The notes below the pieces were generated by a model that made no database searches, was not told the DNA's origin, and worked only from the letters and a program-made list of their open reading frames with translations. Both the position numbers and the translations under genes were made by a program. From Patescibacteria group bacterium (lineage in GTDB: Bacteria > Patescibacteriota > Minisyncoccia > UBA6257 > GWB1-50-10), in contig JASEHZ010000005.1 of NCBI GenBank assembly GCA_030018585.1, forward strand, positions 1-32,237: DNA of 32,237 bases, read 5' to 3'. Shown in pieces: positions 6,514 through 14,750 of this stretch (positions within the stretch are counted from its first letter, which is position 1; every line of letters begins with the position of its first letter).

Positions 6514-6915
6514 ATGAAGTACTTTTCATTTTCAATACTGTTTGTTATTGTTATCCTATTTTTCTTGGCGTGTATTCCAGTTTTATCTCAAGTAAAAGTT
6601 GTTAAAGATATTGATGTGGAGCACGCAGTAAAATATCGATTGGTTCAAAAACCTTGTGGTCCGCGACTTGAGCAAGTCGAAACAATCACTTATATTTACT
6701 ATTCTCGTTATTTGGAACTAACATCGGTTCGCCACCAAGAAGGAATGTATGTAGATATTGGTGATGGTAGAGCTAATGTATATATCGTGACTTTTCGAGA
6801 CATTCAGAATAATAAAGAATCGCGATATGTAGTTCCTGTTCCAGCGGATGAATTGAAAATTTTTCAGCATCCTAAGGCAGTTTTTCCGAAAAAAGCACGA
6901 AAGGAGAAAATATAA
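6514..6915 (+). CDS. Secreted or membrane-anchored protein of unknown function
   Basis: Not recognised. The first ~27 residues are a clear signal peptide or anchor (FSILFVIVILFFLACIPVLS). A cysteine lies inside the hydrophobic segment (LACIPV), but it does not sit at a good lipobox. The remaining ~105 residues are polar with alternating hydrophobic positions (YIYYSRYLEL, ANVYIVTFRD), suggesting a beta-rich fold. Two genes follow in one transcript, with a good promoter, an SD site and a terminator after the second gene. Likely an extracytoplasmic protein. Confidence 0.75.
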   Translation: MKYFSFSILFVIVILFFLACIPVLSQVKVVKDIDVEHAVKYRLVQKPCGPRLEQVETITYIYYSRYLELTSVRHQEGMYVDIGDGRANVYIVTFRDIQNNKESRYVVPVPADELKIFQHPKAVFPKKARKEKI

Positions 6916-6916
6916 A

Positions 6917-7135
6917 GTGGATGATTATATTTTGGAAATTCGCAATAACAGATATGATTTGTTGGAGACGATTCATTTTTCTGCGAAAACCGAAAAAGCC
7001 GCCAAACAAAAAGCGCGAAGAATGATCCCCGCAGCATTCTTTGAATATGGGCGCTTAACGGGAAGCGCTTGTTTATTAGATGTCATACGCAGACCAATAT
7101 GCAGATGGGAATTTAAAAGAAGGCGGTGGGATTAA
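6917..7135 (+). CDS. Small basic protein of unknown function
   Basis: A 72-residue ORF starting with GTG, ten bases after AAGGAG and one base after the stop of the preceding gene, so the two are translationally linked. The sequence is rich in Arg and Lys (KQKARRMIPAA, CRWEFKRRRW) and has two Cys. No domain is recognised. There is no signal peptide, so it should be cytoplasmic. Followed by a terminator. Confidence 0.7.
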   Translation: MDDYILEIRNNRYDLLETIHFSAKTEKAAKQKARRMIPAAFFEYGRLTGSACLLDVIRRPICRWEFKRRRWD

Positions 7136-7163
7136 CTCTGTTTAAAGAGAAGTAGAATATTTA

Positions 7164-7192
7164 AAACCCCGAATTATAAGTTCGGGTTTTTT
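7164..7192 (+). terminator. Terminator after the 6514-7135 gene pair
   Basis: CCCGAA (7168-7173) pairs with TTCGGG (7181-7186). Flanking A and T runs extend the stem past one bulged C, and six T follow. Confidence 0.85.
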
Positions 7193-7194
7193 AT

Positions 7195-7223
7195 TTCACA
7201 AGGTACTAAAAACAAGATAAAAT
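7195..7223 (+). promoter_or_regulatory. Leaderless promoter of the glycan operon
   Basis: TTCACA and TAAAAT are spaced by 17 bases and begin two bases after the preceding terminator's T run. Only seven bases separate the -10 from the ATG at 7231, so the message would be leaderless. Confidence 0.65.
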
Positions 7224-7230
7224 ATAGAGA

Positions 7231-8328
7231 ATGAAAGTTGCGATTCTTCATGATTATTTAAATCAATTTGGCGGAGCCGAAAGAGTGCTTCAGGCAATAC
7301 TTGAAATATTCCCCGATGCAGATCTCTACGCGCTTTTATACGACAAAAACAGAACCTACGGTTTTTTTGAGCAAAATATCAGGAAAACAAGTTTTTTAAA
7401 TTACCCGTGGATTAAAAAGAAACACCGTCTTTTTATTCCTTTTATGCCTATTGGGGCAAAATTTTTAAAATCAAAAGAAAAATACGATTTGGTAATTTCT
7501 TCTTCCGCGGGTTACGGCAAAGCAATAAATATTAATGCGCCGTATCATATAAGTTATTGTCATAGCCCTTTGCGTTATGCTTGGGAAATTGATTATTTGA
7601 AAGATTTACCGTTTACACCTTGGCCGTTAAAAGAAGCGATTGTAAAGCCAATTGCCAATTGGCTTAAAACTTGGGATCGGCGAGCATCATCTAAAATAAA
7701 TATTTTTGTTGCTAATTCAGAATATATTGCTGGAAAAATCAAAAATTATTATGGTCGCGAAGCAATAGTTATTTATCCGCCGGTTGATCTTGATTTGTTT
7801 TATCCGGAACTAACCACTAATGCGGAACGGGATTATTATTTAATGGCTGGCCGGCTTTTGTATTATAAAGGCTTTGACTTGGGCATTGAAGCTTTTAATC
7901 GGTTAAAAAGGCCGCTTAAGATTGTTGGTCGCGGTCCGGAAATGAAAAAATTAATTTCTTTAGTAAAAACTCCCTATATTCAATTTATACCTTTTGTTTC
8001 AGACGACGATTTACGATTGCTTTATAGTAATGCTCGAGGATTTATTTTTCCCCAAATCGAAGATTTTGGGTTGGTGGCGGCTGAAGCTCAGGCTTGTAGT
8101 TTGCCGGTTATTGCTTATAACCAAGGTGGCGGGTCGGAAATAGTGGTCAATAAAGTAACTGGTCTTCATTTTAATGAACAAACGCCGCAGGCCATTGTTC
8201 AAGCGGTTTACGAATTCGAAAATCTTAAATTTGACCGGCGAAAAATAAGGCAAAATGCCGAACGTTTTTCAAAGGAGGGGTTTAAAAGAAAATTTAAGGA
8301 ATTAATCCGAAACGCCGGTTTTGTTTAA
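7231..8328 (+). CDS. GT4-family glycosyltransferase (WbaZ-like)
   Basis: A retaining GT-B glycosyltransferase of 365 residues. The N-terminal acceptor domain begins ILHDYLNQFGGAERVL, which carries the GGAE signature of WbaZ-like mannosyltransferases. The C-terminal nucleotide-sugar domain has YLMAGRLLYYKGFD and the EX7E motif in EDFGLVAAEAQACSLPV followed by GGGSEIV. It acts at the cytoplasmic face of the membrane on lipid-linked glycans. The sugar and acceptor cannot be read from sequence. First gene of a likely run with the next glycosyltransferase and the DUF4012 protein, though a 119-base structured gap separates it from the second gene. Confidence 0.9.
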   Translation: MKVAILHDYLNQFGGAERVLQAILEIFPDADLYALLYDKNRTYGFFEQNIRKTSFLNYPWIKKKHRLFIPFMPIGAKFLKSKEKYDLVISSSAGYGKAININAPYHISYCHSPLRYAWEIDYLKDLPFTPWPLKEAIVKPIANWLKTWDRRASSKINIFVANSEYIAGKIKNYYGREAIVIYPPVDLDLFYPELTTNAERDYYLMAGRLLYYKGFDLGIEAFNRLKRPLKIVGRGPEMKKLISLVKTPYIQFIPFVSDDDLRLLYSNARGFIFPQIEDFGLVAAEAQACSLPVIAYNQGGGSEIVVNKVTGLHFNEQTPQAIVQAVYEFENLKFDRRKIRQNAERFSKEGFKRKFKELIRNAGFV

Positions 8329-8331
8329 TCC

Positions 8332-8445
8332 CGTTAGAAGCAGGATGCCGAAGGCATCCGTGAATCTATTGGTGATACAAAACAGTCAAATGGAATATAT
8401 AAGTCGAAACATAAAAAGCAAATCAAACTTTAGTTGCTTCTAACG
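8332..8445 (+). promoter_or_regulatory. Structured element between the two glycosyltransferase genes
   Basis: CGTTAGAAGCA (8332-8342) pairs perfectly with 8435-8445. Directly after the left arm is a GC-rich hairpin (GGATGCC, loop GAA, GGCATCC). The right arm ends two bases before the ATG of the next gene. The stretch between hairpin and right arm is 75 bases and A-rich. This is the same plan as the rplS leader (74 bases) with different arm sequences. No Shine-Dalgarno is present, so the fold may set translation of the downstream gene. A 32-codon ORF (8345-8443) and a second open frame cross it, so an eroded coding sequence is the main alternative. Confidence 0.5.
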
Positions 8446-8447
8446 AG

Positions 8448-9590
8448 ATGAAGATTTTAATTGATGTCCGACTTTTAAATAAGGGAAGAACATCGGGCAT
8501 TGAAGAATATACCCGTTTTCTTATTAACCAATTGTTAACCATTGATCAAAAGAATGAGTATGTTTTCTTTAACAACGGTTTGCGAAAAACGAATCCGTCC
8601 GTAGATTGGTTTAAATTCAAGAACCCCTCTTTTGTTAATTGGAGAATACCGAACAAGATTTTTGATCTTTCTCTTAAATTTTTAAAGGAACCGGAACTTG
8701 ATAGATTTATTGATTTTGATTTGGTTTTTAGCCCGCATTTTAATTTGCTTCGTCTCGGCAAAAATAAAAAAAGGGTGGTTACTTTTCATGATTTATCTTT
8801 TATTCATTTTCCGGAATTTTATCCATGGCGGAAAAGATATTGGCACTGGACGCAAGATTGTAAAAATCAAGCGAAAGAAGCCACAAAATTAATTACCGTT
8901 TCCGAATTTACAAAAACTGATTTGGTTGAAGTTTTCGGCATTGAGCCAAATAAAATTGAAGTGATTTATTCCGGAATCAATCCCATTTATTCAAAATTGT
9001 TAGGGAACGACGAAGGTTTAAAAATATTTCAGAAAAGAAATAATCTTCAGAGGCCATTCCTTTTATTTGTCGGCGTTATTGAACCAAGGAAGAATATCGA
9101 TGCAATCATCAGAGCATTTGATATTATTAAAGATAAGCCGAAATTTCATGATTTGGAACTTATTATTGTTGGTGAGCAAGGATGGCTTTATAAAAAAATA
9201 ATAGAAAAAATAAATAGTTCCAAAGCAAGAGAAAATATTAGAATGTGGGGAGCGGCTTCGTATGATGAGCTTCGTTATCTCTATAATCTGGCTACAGTTT
9301 TTGTTTATCCGTCTATTTTTGAAGGATTTGGTTTCCCGCCGCTTGAAGCTCAAACTTGCGGAGCGCCGGTAGTGGCTTCAAATCGTTCGTCGTTGCCGGA
9401 GATTTTAGGCGAATCAGCTCTTTTTGTTGATCCTTGGCGCATTAATGAATTTGTCGTGGCAATTGAATCATTATTAGAAAATCGAGGTTTAAGCGAAAAA
9501 TTAATAAAAAAAGGCTTCGAAAACATTAAAAGATTTAATTGGGCCAAAACCGCTCATCGAGTTTTAGAAATTTTTGAAACATTAAAATAA
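8448..9590 (+). CDS. GT4-family glycosyltransferase (mannosyltransferase-like)
   Basis: A second GT-B enzyme, 380 residues. N-terminal domain starts ILIDVRLLNKGRTSGIEEY, with VVTFHDLSFIHFPEFY typical of the mannosyltransferase B-like group. The C-terminal domain has LLFVGVIEPRKNIDAII and the EX7E motif in EGFGFPPLEAQTCGAPV followed by SSLPEILG. Probably adds a later sugar to the same surface glycan. It ends six bases before the DUF4012 gene, so the two are surely cotranscribed. The start codon abuts the structured element. Confidence 0.92.
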   Translation: MKILIDVRLLNKGRTSGIEEYTRFLINQLLTIDQKNEYVFFNNGLRKTNPSVDWFKFKNPSFVNWRIPNKIFDLSLKFLKEPELDRFIDFDLVFSPHFNLLRLGKNKKRVVTFHDLSFIHFPEFYPWRKRYWHWTQDCKNQAKEATKLITVSEFTKTDLVEVFGIEPNKIEVIYSGINPIYSKLLGNDEGLKIFQKRNNLQRPFLLFVGVIEPRKNIDAIIRAFDIIKDKPKFHDLELIIVGEQGWLYKKIIEKINSSKARENIRMWGAASYDELRYLYNLATVFVYPSIFEGFGFPPLEAQTCGAPVVASNRSSLPEILGESALFVDPWRINEFVVAIESLLENRGLSEKLIKKGFENIKRFNWAKTAHRVLEIFETLK

Positions 9591-9596
9591 TTTTAT

Positions 9597-11690
9597 ATGT
9601 CTAAAATCGTTCCTGTTAAAAATATTGAAAAAACAATTTCTGATATCAAACATCCCGATCATACAGTGCCGCAAGAAGAGCGTGTTAAAAAAGAAGTTAA
9701 TTTAACTCACGACGTTCGGAAAAAACCGAAAAAATTTCATTGGATAAGAAAAATCACTAAAACGCTTTTGTTTATTTTTATAGCGCTTATTATTGTGCTT
9801 GTTGTATTTTTTGTTATAGGTTTGAACGACGCCAAAGAAAAATTTGCATTTCACGGTGAAAATATAGCTCAAAATTTCTCATCTTCGGTTAATGCTTTGG
9901 GAGAATTAAATCCTGATAAGGCCAGCGAGTATTTAAAGAAGAATTCGGCAGAAATAGAAGCGTTGAATAAAATTATGGACGAAAGTTACGGCAATAAAAT
10001 TTTAAATGTTTTCGGTAAAATTATCCCGACTTTTAGGGAGGCGGGCAATCTTTTCGGCGGCTTAACTTCTTTAAATATAAATTTTTTGGGTCTTTCCGAG
10101 GCTTTATCGGATATTGAGCGGAACGGTTTTAAATATTTTCAATCAGACGGGAAATTATTTATTAAAAAAATTACCCTGATTAACGATTTAGTAAAAAAAA
10201 TAATCAGTCAAATAGAAGAATTGAAAAATAGCACTGCGAATTTAAAGAATATTTCGTTGTTTTTTGATAAACTCGATAAAGTTATTGGCAATGAGTACAT
10301 CGGGCGTGGTCCGGAATTGCATGAATTGCAGAATTTTGTTTCTGGACTTATTAATTTAATTTCGGGGAGCGAAGAAAAACATTTTGTTTTGTTTTTTCAA
10401 AACCCGGCGGAAATAAGGCCTGGTGGCGGTTTTATCGGCAGTTATGCTGATCTTGTATTGAAAGACGGTCGGATGGACAAGATTGAAGTACGTGACATTT
10501 ATGATCCGGACGGCCAATTGCCGATTAAAGTAATTCCGCCAGAACCGCTTCAGGGGATTACGGAGGTTTGGGGGGCGCGTGATGCAAACTGGTTTTTTGA
10601 CTTTCCGACTTCCGCGAAAAATGTTATTGATTTTCTTGAGACTTCAAAAATATATTCTGAACAGAATATAAAATTTGAGGGCGCCATCGCGATTAATATA
10701 AATGTTCTACAAAGTATTCTTGAACTTTTAGGCCCGATTCCGCTTCCAGAATACAAATTAACAATCGACAAAGATAATTTTTTAGCCGAAGTCCAAAGAG
10801 AAGTTGAGGCTGGTAAAGACAAAAAAGCTGGCGAGCCCAAAAGAATACTTAAAATTTTGACGCCGATTATTCTTGATAAGCTGCAGAATTTATCAGCTGT
10901 CGAGCAAAAAGATTTTGTTGCAAAGATTCAGAATCACATCAATTTAAAAGATATAATGTTTTTCGCTAAAAGTATTGAACTCGCGAATTATTTCAGATCA
11001 AAAAATTTGGATGGCGGTATTTTTGAATTGCCTAATAAATTTTGGGGGAGTTATCTGGCGGTTGTGAATGCTAATGTCGCCGGCGGAAAAAGCGACGCTT
11101 TTATGAAAGAAAATATTAATGTTCGTATTGATATTGATACTAACGGCAGCGCTTTAACTGATGTGGCAATTACCCGAACTCATAATGGCCAGAACGAAAA
11201 AGATCCATGGTGGCGAGTAACTAATAAAGATTTTATCCAGATTTTTACGACTCCCAATTCAAGCTTGGTTAATATTAAAGGCAATGACGTTAAATTGTTG
11301 TCAAAAAGAAATTACGCTCTTGATGGTTTTGCGACAAATCAATTTTTAAAAGAATTTGAGCAAACAAAAACTTATTTAAAAAATTACGAAACTTGGGTTA
11401 CGAATGCTTTTGGGAAAATAATATTTGCCACTTGGCTTAATACGCCGGCTGGTAAATCCAAAACTCTCAATATCCGTTATCAGGCGCCGGCTAATCAAGA
11501 TGTTTTACTGGAAGTTGGAAGAAAATTTGAATTTATATTTGAAAAACAATCAGGCGCGAACAGTTCTCTAAAATTGACTATTGCTGCGCCAATTGGTTAC
11601 TATTGGGCGGAAACAAATGATTCGGTGTTTTCTTATGAAAATCAAAACCCATCTAAACGGGAAATAATGAGTTTAACTTTGAAGAAGTAA
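9597..11690 (+). CDS. DUF4012 membrane-anchored surface protein
   Basis: A large protein of 697 residues. Residues ~1-52 are cytoplasmic and lysine-rich (KKPKKFHWIRKITK), ~55-77 form one transmembrane helix, and the rest is extracellular. The DUF4012 core (about residues 260-350) shows FFQNPAEIRPGGGFIGSYAD, YDPDGQLP and GARDANWFFDFPTSA. DUF4012 proteins are common in CPR and Gram-positive surface-glycan loci, and a biochemical role is not established. The tail (about 540-697) is predicted beta-rich. Context between glycosyltransferases and lepA supports a cell-surface role. It ends four bases before lepA. Confidence 0.88.
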   Translation: MSKIVPVKNIEKTISDIKHPDHTVPQEERVKKEVNLTHDVRKKPKKFHWIRKITKTLLFIFIALIIVLVVFFVIGLNDAKEKFAFHGENIAQNFSSSVNALGELNPDKASEYLKKNSAEIEALNKIMDESYGNKILNVFGKIIPTFREAGNLFGGLTSLNINFLGLSEALSDIERNGFKYFQSDGKLFIKKITLINDLVKKIISQIEELKNSTANLKNISLFFDKLDKVIGNEYIGRGPELHELQNFVSGLINLISGSEEKHFVLFFQNPAEIRPGGGFIGSYADLVLKDGRMDKIEVRDIYDPDGQLPIKVIPPEPLQGITEVWGARDANWFFDFPTSAKNVIDFLETSKIYSEQNIKFEGAIAININVLQSILELLGPIPLPEYKLTIDKDNFLAEVQREVEAGKDKKAGEPKRILKILTPIILDKLQNLSAVEQKDFVAKIQNHINLKDIMFFAKSIELANYFRSKNLDGGIFELPNKFWGSYLAVVNANVAGGKSDAFMKENINVRIDIDTNGSALTDVAITRTHNGQNEKDPWWRVTNKDFIQIFTTPNSSLVNIKGNDVKLLSKRNYALDGFATNQFLKEFEQTKTYLKNYETWVTNAFGKIIFATWLNTPAGKSKTLNIRYQAPANQDVLLEVGRKFEFIFEKQSGANSSLKLTIAAPIGYYWAETNDSVFSYENQNPSKREIMSLTLKK

Positions 11691-11694
11691 TTTT

Positions 11695-13506
11695 ATGAAT
11701 GGTATTCGCAATTTTGTTATTATTGCCCATATTGATCATGGCAAAAGCACTTTAGCCGATCGCTTACTTGAGGTAACCGGCACGATTGAAAAACGGCGCA
11801 TGAAAGCGCAGTATCTTGATCAATTAGAGCTTGAACGGGAGCGAGGTATTACTATTAAAATGGCGCCGGTCAGAATGAATTATAAACTTCAAGGGAAGGA
11901 GTACATTTTGAATTTAATTGATACGCCAGGACATTCTGATTTCCATTACGAAGTTTCCCGTGCTCTAGAAGCAGTAGAAGGCGCTGTTCTTTTGGTTGAT
12001 GTAAGTCAAGGCGTGCAAGCGCAAACTATTGCTAATTTTCACGCAGCACAAAAAGCCGGTTTAAAAATCATTGGAGCGATAAATAAAATTGATCTTTTAG
12101 ATCGTAATGATCCGCGTTTCAAAGCGATTATTAATGATTTGTCTGTGCTTTTGGGTGTTAGTGAAAAAGAAATTCTGTATGTTTCGGGCAAAACCGGCGA
12201 GGGAGTTCAGAAATTATTAGAGGCTGTTGTTGCTGTGGTGCCGCCGCCAAAAGAATCAAAAAACGAAGTGCAGGCTCAAGCATTGGTATTTGACTCTTTT
12301 TATGATGATCATAAAGGCGTGGTTGCTTCAATCAGGATGTTTCACGGCGAATTTGAAAACGGCAAAGATATTTTTCTTATTGGTACTGAAACTCATTCAA
12401 AAGCAAAAGAAGTCGGTTGTTTTTTCCCGGAATTAAAATCTCTTAGCCGCGGCGAAAAATTAAAATCAGGGGAAATCGGTTATGTGGCTACCGGTATTCG
12501 TGATCCGGAAAAAATTAAGATTGGCGATACGCTCATTATTTGCGAACGATCAAAAGGCGGTAATTTAGAAAAATTGGCCCTGCCCGGCTATAAAATACCG
12601 AAATCGGTTGTTTTTGTTTCTTTTTATCCCGATAATCCCGATGATTACGAACTTTTAATGCGCGGCCTTCAAAAATTAAAACTCAATGATTCTTCGCTTT
12701 CGATTGAACCGGATCAGAATGAAGTTTTAGGACGGGGATTTAAGGTTGGTTTTTTGGGCCGGCTTCATTTTGAAATTACAGCCGAACGGCTAAAGCGCGA
12801 ATTTTCCGTACCAACCGTGAATACTTTTCCTTCAGTTATGTATAAGGCAAAAACTCAAACCAAAGATTGGATTACGATTGTGAAGCCGGAAGAATTGCCT
12901 CAAGGCGTCTTGGAAATTTGGGAACCAATGGCAGAAATTATAATTCTTATGCCTAACGAGTATTTGAAAGATATGTTTTCTTTAGCTCGACGTTATCGAG
13001 TAGAGGATATGACGACTTCAACTTTTCAAAATCGGGTGGAAATAAAAGCCGTGATGCCTCTTGCAGAACTCATTAGTGATTTTGATGAACAATTAAAATC
13101 TATGACATCTGGTTTTGCTTCTTTTAGCTATGAAATTATTGATTATAAAAAAGCTAATGTGGTAAAAGTTGATATAGTTCTTGCCAATAGTTTGATTCCG
13201 GGATTAAGCCGATTTATTCCTGAAGAAACGCTTCAACGCGAATCGCGAAAAATGGTTGAACGGTTAAAAGATCTTTTGCCGCGTCAGCAATTTGCTCAGT
13301 CAGTTCAAGCGGCTTCCGAAGGCAGGATTATTGCACGGGAAGATATCCCAGCCTTAAGAAAAGACGTAACTGGTTATTTATATGGCGGCGACCGGTCAAG
13401 AAAAATGAAATTGTGGCAAAAACAAAAACGCGGCAAGAAATTATTAAAAGAACGTGCTAGAGCGACTATCCCGCCGGAGATATTTAAAGAGCTTTTAAAG
13501 AAATAG
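11695..13506 (+). CDS. lepA: Elongation factor 4 (LepA), translational GTPase
   Basis: LepA binds the ribosome and assists initiation or back-translocation under stress. The 603 residues match the usual ~600. G1 is AHIDHGKST, switch I contains RERGITIKM, G3 is DTPGH and G4 NKID. Domain II, the EF-G-like domains III and V, and the LepA-specific C-terminal domain (LYGGDRSRKMKLWQKQKRGKK) follow, the last being diagnostic. The ATG at 11695 lies four bases after the DUF4012 stop. No ribosome site is obvious; coupling is likely. Confidence 0.96.
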   Translation: MNGIRNFVIIAHIDHGKSTLADRLLEVTGTIEKRRMKAQYLDQLELERERGITIKMAPVRMNYKLQGKEYILNLIDTPGHSDFHYEVSRALEAVEGAVLLVDVSQGVQAQTIANFHAAQKAGLKIIGAINKIDLLDRNDPRFKAIINDLSVLLGVSEKEILYVSGKTGEGVQKLLEAVVAVVPPPKESKNEVQAQALVFDSFYDDHKGVVASIRMFHGEFENGKDIFLIGTETHSKAKEVGCFFPELKSLSRGEKLKSGEIGYVATGIRDPEKIKIGDTLIICERSKGGNLEKLALPGYKIPKSVVFVSFYPDNPDDYELLMRGLQKLKLNDSSLSIEPDQNEVLGRGFKVGFLGRLHFEITAERLKREFSVPTVNTFPSVMYKAKTQTKDWITIVKPEELPQGVLEIWEPMAEIIILMPNEYLKDMFSLARRYRVEDMTTSTFQNRVEIKAVMPLAELISDFDEQLKSMTSGFASFSYEIIDYKKANVVKVDIVLANSLIPGLSRFIPEETLQRESRKMVERLKDLLPRQQFAQSVQAASEGRIIAREDIPALRKDVTGYLYGGDRSRKMKLWQKQKRGKKLLKERARATIPPEIFKELLKK

Positions 13507-13526
13507 TAGCGTCAATATTCTATAAA

Positions 13527-13535
13527 TGTTATAGT
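13527..13535 (+). promoter_or_regulatory. Extended -10 promoter before the FtsB-like gene
   Basis: TGTTATAGT forms an extended -10 that ends seven bases before the ATG at 13543. No -35 is seen. Predicted start coincides with the start codon, so a leaderless message is likely in addition to readthrough from lepA. Confidence 0.55.
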
Positions 13536-13542
13536 CAAAATA

Positions 13543-13839
13543 ATGAAATTTTGGAGGTTTTTAATTATTTTGGTTATTTTTGCGGTGTTAAGCTGGGGTG
13601 TTTATAATTTAATTATTGAAAGAAAATCTCTTGAAGCGGAAATCAGTAAATTGAGCTTGACCGTATTTTCTTTGAGAGAAGAAAACAAATCTTTAACAGA
13701 AAATATTGAATATTTTAAAAGGCCGGAAAATTTGATTAAAGAATTAAAATCCCAGTTTAATTATAAAGAAGCAGGCGAGAACTTGATAATAATTGTGCCC
13801 AATGCTACTGGTGGTTTTACAACAAGCCCCGTACCATAA
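13543..13839 (+). CDS. FtsB/DivIC-like septum formation protein
   Basis: A 98-residue bitopic protein. Residues ~3-24 form a transmembrane helix (FLIILVIFAVLSWGVYNLI). Residues ~28-65 form a coiled coil with heptad-spaced Leu/Ile (LEAEISKLSLTVFSLREENK). FtsB/DivIC proteins link FtsL and FtsQ in the divisome outside the membrane. The short post-coil segment (YFKRPENLIKELKSQFNYKEAGENL) matches the family's conserved tail. The assignment is by architecture, so medium confidence. The last codons and stop are the left arm of a long-range RNA stem (next entry). Confidence 0.75.
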   Translation: MKFWRFLIILVIFAVLSWGVYNLIIERKSLEAEISKLSLTVFSLREENKSLTENIEYFKRPENLIKELKSQFNYKEAGENLIIIVPNATGGFTTSPVP

Positions 13840-13990
13840 CTAATAAGATTTGAGGATTTTAAGAATAATTATTCATATCGTTTCCTATGCCGGACAAAAC
13901 GTTGCAATCGCAGTTATGGTACAGGGCAAGCACAAATCAATAAGGGGCGGGTCCTCACCCCAATTGAGGATCGGCATGCGAATAATTTAA
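13826..13990. other. Structured intergenic region upstream of tRNA-Gly
   Basis: Bases 13826-13841 (starting inside the FtsB-like gene's end) pair with 13912-13927 at 15 of 16 positions. A second set, AATTATTC (13867-13874) and ATGCCG (~13887-13892), can pair with CGGCAT and GAATAATT at 13972-13986, interleaving with the first stem as in a pseudoknot. A third hairpin (GGTCCTCA with TGAGGATC, 13950-13972) lies inside. No ORF is seen and no known RNA (SRP, 6S, RNase P, tmRNA) could be matched. Could be a small RNA, or a terminator/processing element before the tRNA. Confidence 0.45.
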
Positions 13991-14013
13991 TATGATCGTC
14001 AGTTGGTGTGGGG

Positions 14014-14084
14014 GCGAGATTAGTTTAGTGGTAGAACATTTGCTTCCCAAGCAGAGGGCACCAGTTCAATTCTGGTATCTCGCA
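14014..14084 (+). tRNA. tRNA-Gly (anticodon CCC)
   Basis: A full cloverleaf of 71 bases. The acceptor stem is GCGAGAT with ATCTCGC (perfect) plus discriminator A. The D arm contains AGTTTAGTGGTAGAAC. The anticodon stem TTTGC/GCAGA carries loop TTCCCAA, giving anticodon CCC at 14046-14048. The T arm is ACCAG-TTCAATT-CTGGT. CCA is not encoded, so it must be added by the nucleotidyltransferase. Confidence 0.95.
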
Positions 14085-14120
14085 CAGAACGGAGTAAAAT
14101 TAAGGCGGGACCAAACAGTA

Positions 14121-14179
14121 GATATGGGTTCGACTTATTCCGTACTTACGCGAAGCGTATGATTTGGGGTTCCCGTATC
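14121..14179 (+). promoter_or_regulatory. Short hairpin element between tRNA-Gly and the next gene
   Basis: GATATGGG (14121-14128) pairs with CCCGTATC (14172-14179, one G-U pair). Inside is TACGC-GAA-GCGTA, a hairpin with the same GAA triloop as the element at 8343. The right arm ends 12 bases before the ATG at 14192. A smaller relative of the leader elements at 3754 and 8332, or a tRNA transcript trailer. Confidence 0.4.
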
Positions 14180-14191
14180 CCGTACCAGAAT

Positions 14192-14404
14192 ATGGAAAAT
14201 ATAGAAAATAAAAACGAAAAATCTGAAAAATTATTAGAACTTGAAAATATTTTAAATCTGATGGTAGCTGAAACGGATTCAGAATTAAATGCATTAAAAG
14301 CGAAAAACAATATCAAATCTATAAAGTTTGGTGCGTTAAATAATTTTACGTCTATCGAAACCGGAAAGTCTTTGATTGAACATTTTAATCAAGTTATTGA
14401 TTAA
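14192..14404 (+). CDS. Small acidic protein of unknown function
   Basis: I start at the ATG at 14192 (MENIENKNEKSEKLLELENI), not at 14159 as in the track, because the first eleven codons fall in the hairpin region and are not protein-like. This gives 70 residues, mostly charged and helical, with a possible coiled coil at the N-terminus. No domain recognised. It ends eight bases before the next gene, and both likely form one operon. Confidence 0.65.
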   Translation: MENIENKNEKSEKLLELENILNLMVAETDSELNALKAKNNIKSIKFGALNNFTSIETGKSLIEHFNQVID

Positions 14405-14412
14405 ACTTATTT

Positions 14413-14739
14413 ATGGAACACGATTTTTTGCACGTTTTGTATGGAAATATTTTTAAAATACTTGAAATTGAGCATTTAAATGACGTGGAACGAAATGAGA
14501 TTTTGAAACGCTTGGCGGAAATCTTGGAACAGAGAATATTTATAAAAATCGCCACATTGCTTCAAGAACCCCACCAATTAAAATTGCTTCAGCTTTTTTC
14601 CGATAATAATATAAGCGATGAAATGAAATTTGCTTTTATTCATAATCATATACCGAATTTCACTCTATTTTTGGAAAAAGAGCTTGCGGTTTTTAAAAAA
14701 GATTTAAAAAGCAGATTGCAGGAAAACATCCAAAAATAG
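14413..14739 (+). CDS. Small helical protein, DUF5663-like
   Basis: A 108-residue, all-helical cytoplasmic protein (LNDVERNEILKRLAEILEQR, IFIKIATLLQEPHQLKLLQLF). The layout of an N-terminal 'short helix, LERLAEIL..RI' segment followed by a helical bundle resembles the small DUF5663 proteins often seen in CPR genomes, from memory and not tested. Function is unknown. Its final codons form the left arm of the terminator. Confidence 0.7.
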   Translation: MEHDFLHVLYGNIFKILEIEHLNDVERNEILKRLAEILEQRIFIKIATLLQEPHQLKLLQLFSDNNISDEMKFAFIHNHIPNFTLFLEKELAVFKKDLKSRLQENIQK

Positions 14740-14750
14740 GATGTTTTTTC
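14723..14750 (+). terminator. Terminator overlapping the 14413-14739 gene end
   Basis: AAAACATCC (14723-14731) pairs with GGATGTTTT (14739-14747) around a 7-base loop, with further T. The stem's left arm is coding. Confidence 0.85.

Noticed and set aside
8332-8445. Hammerhead-type ribozyme, suggested by TGATA and CGAAAC in the element
   Set aside because: The conserved CUGAUGA core and cleavage triplet are not arranged around three stems.
3754-8445. Reading the two leader elements as copies of one MITE
   Set aside because: Their terminal arms share no sequence and no target duplication is seen, so a transposon copy does not explain them.
13826-13990. SRP RNA, 6S RNA, RNase P or tmRNA in this gap
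   Set aside because: None of the conserved sequence cores of these RNAs could be found, and the length is too short for RNase P or tmRNA.
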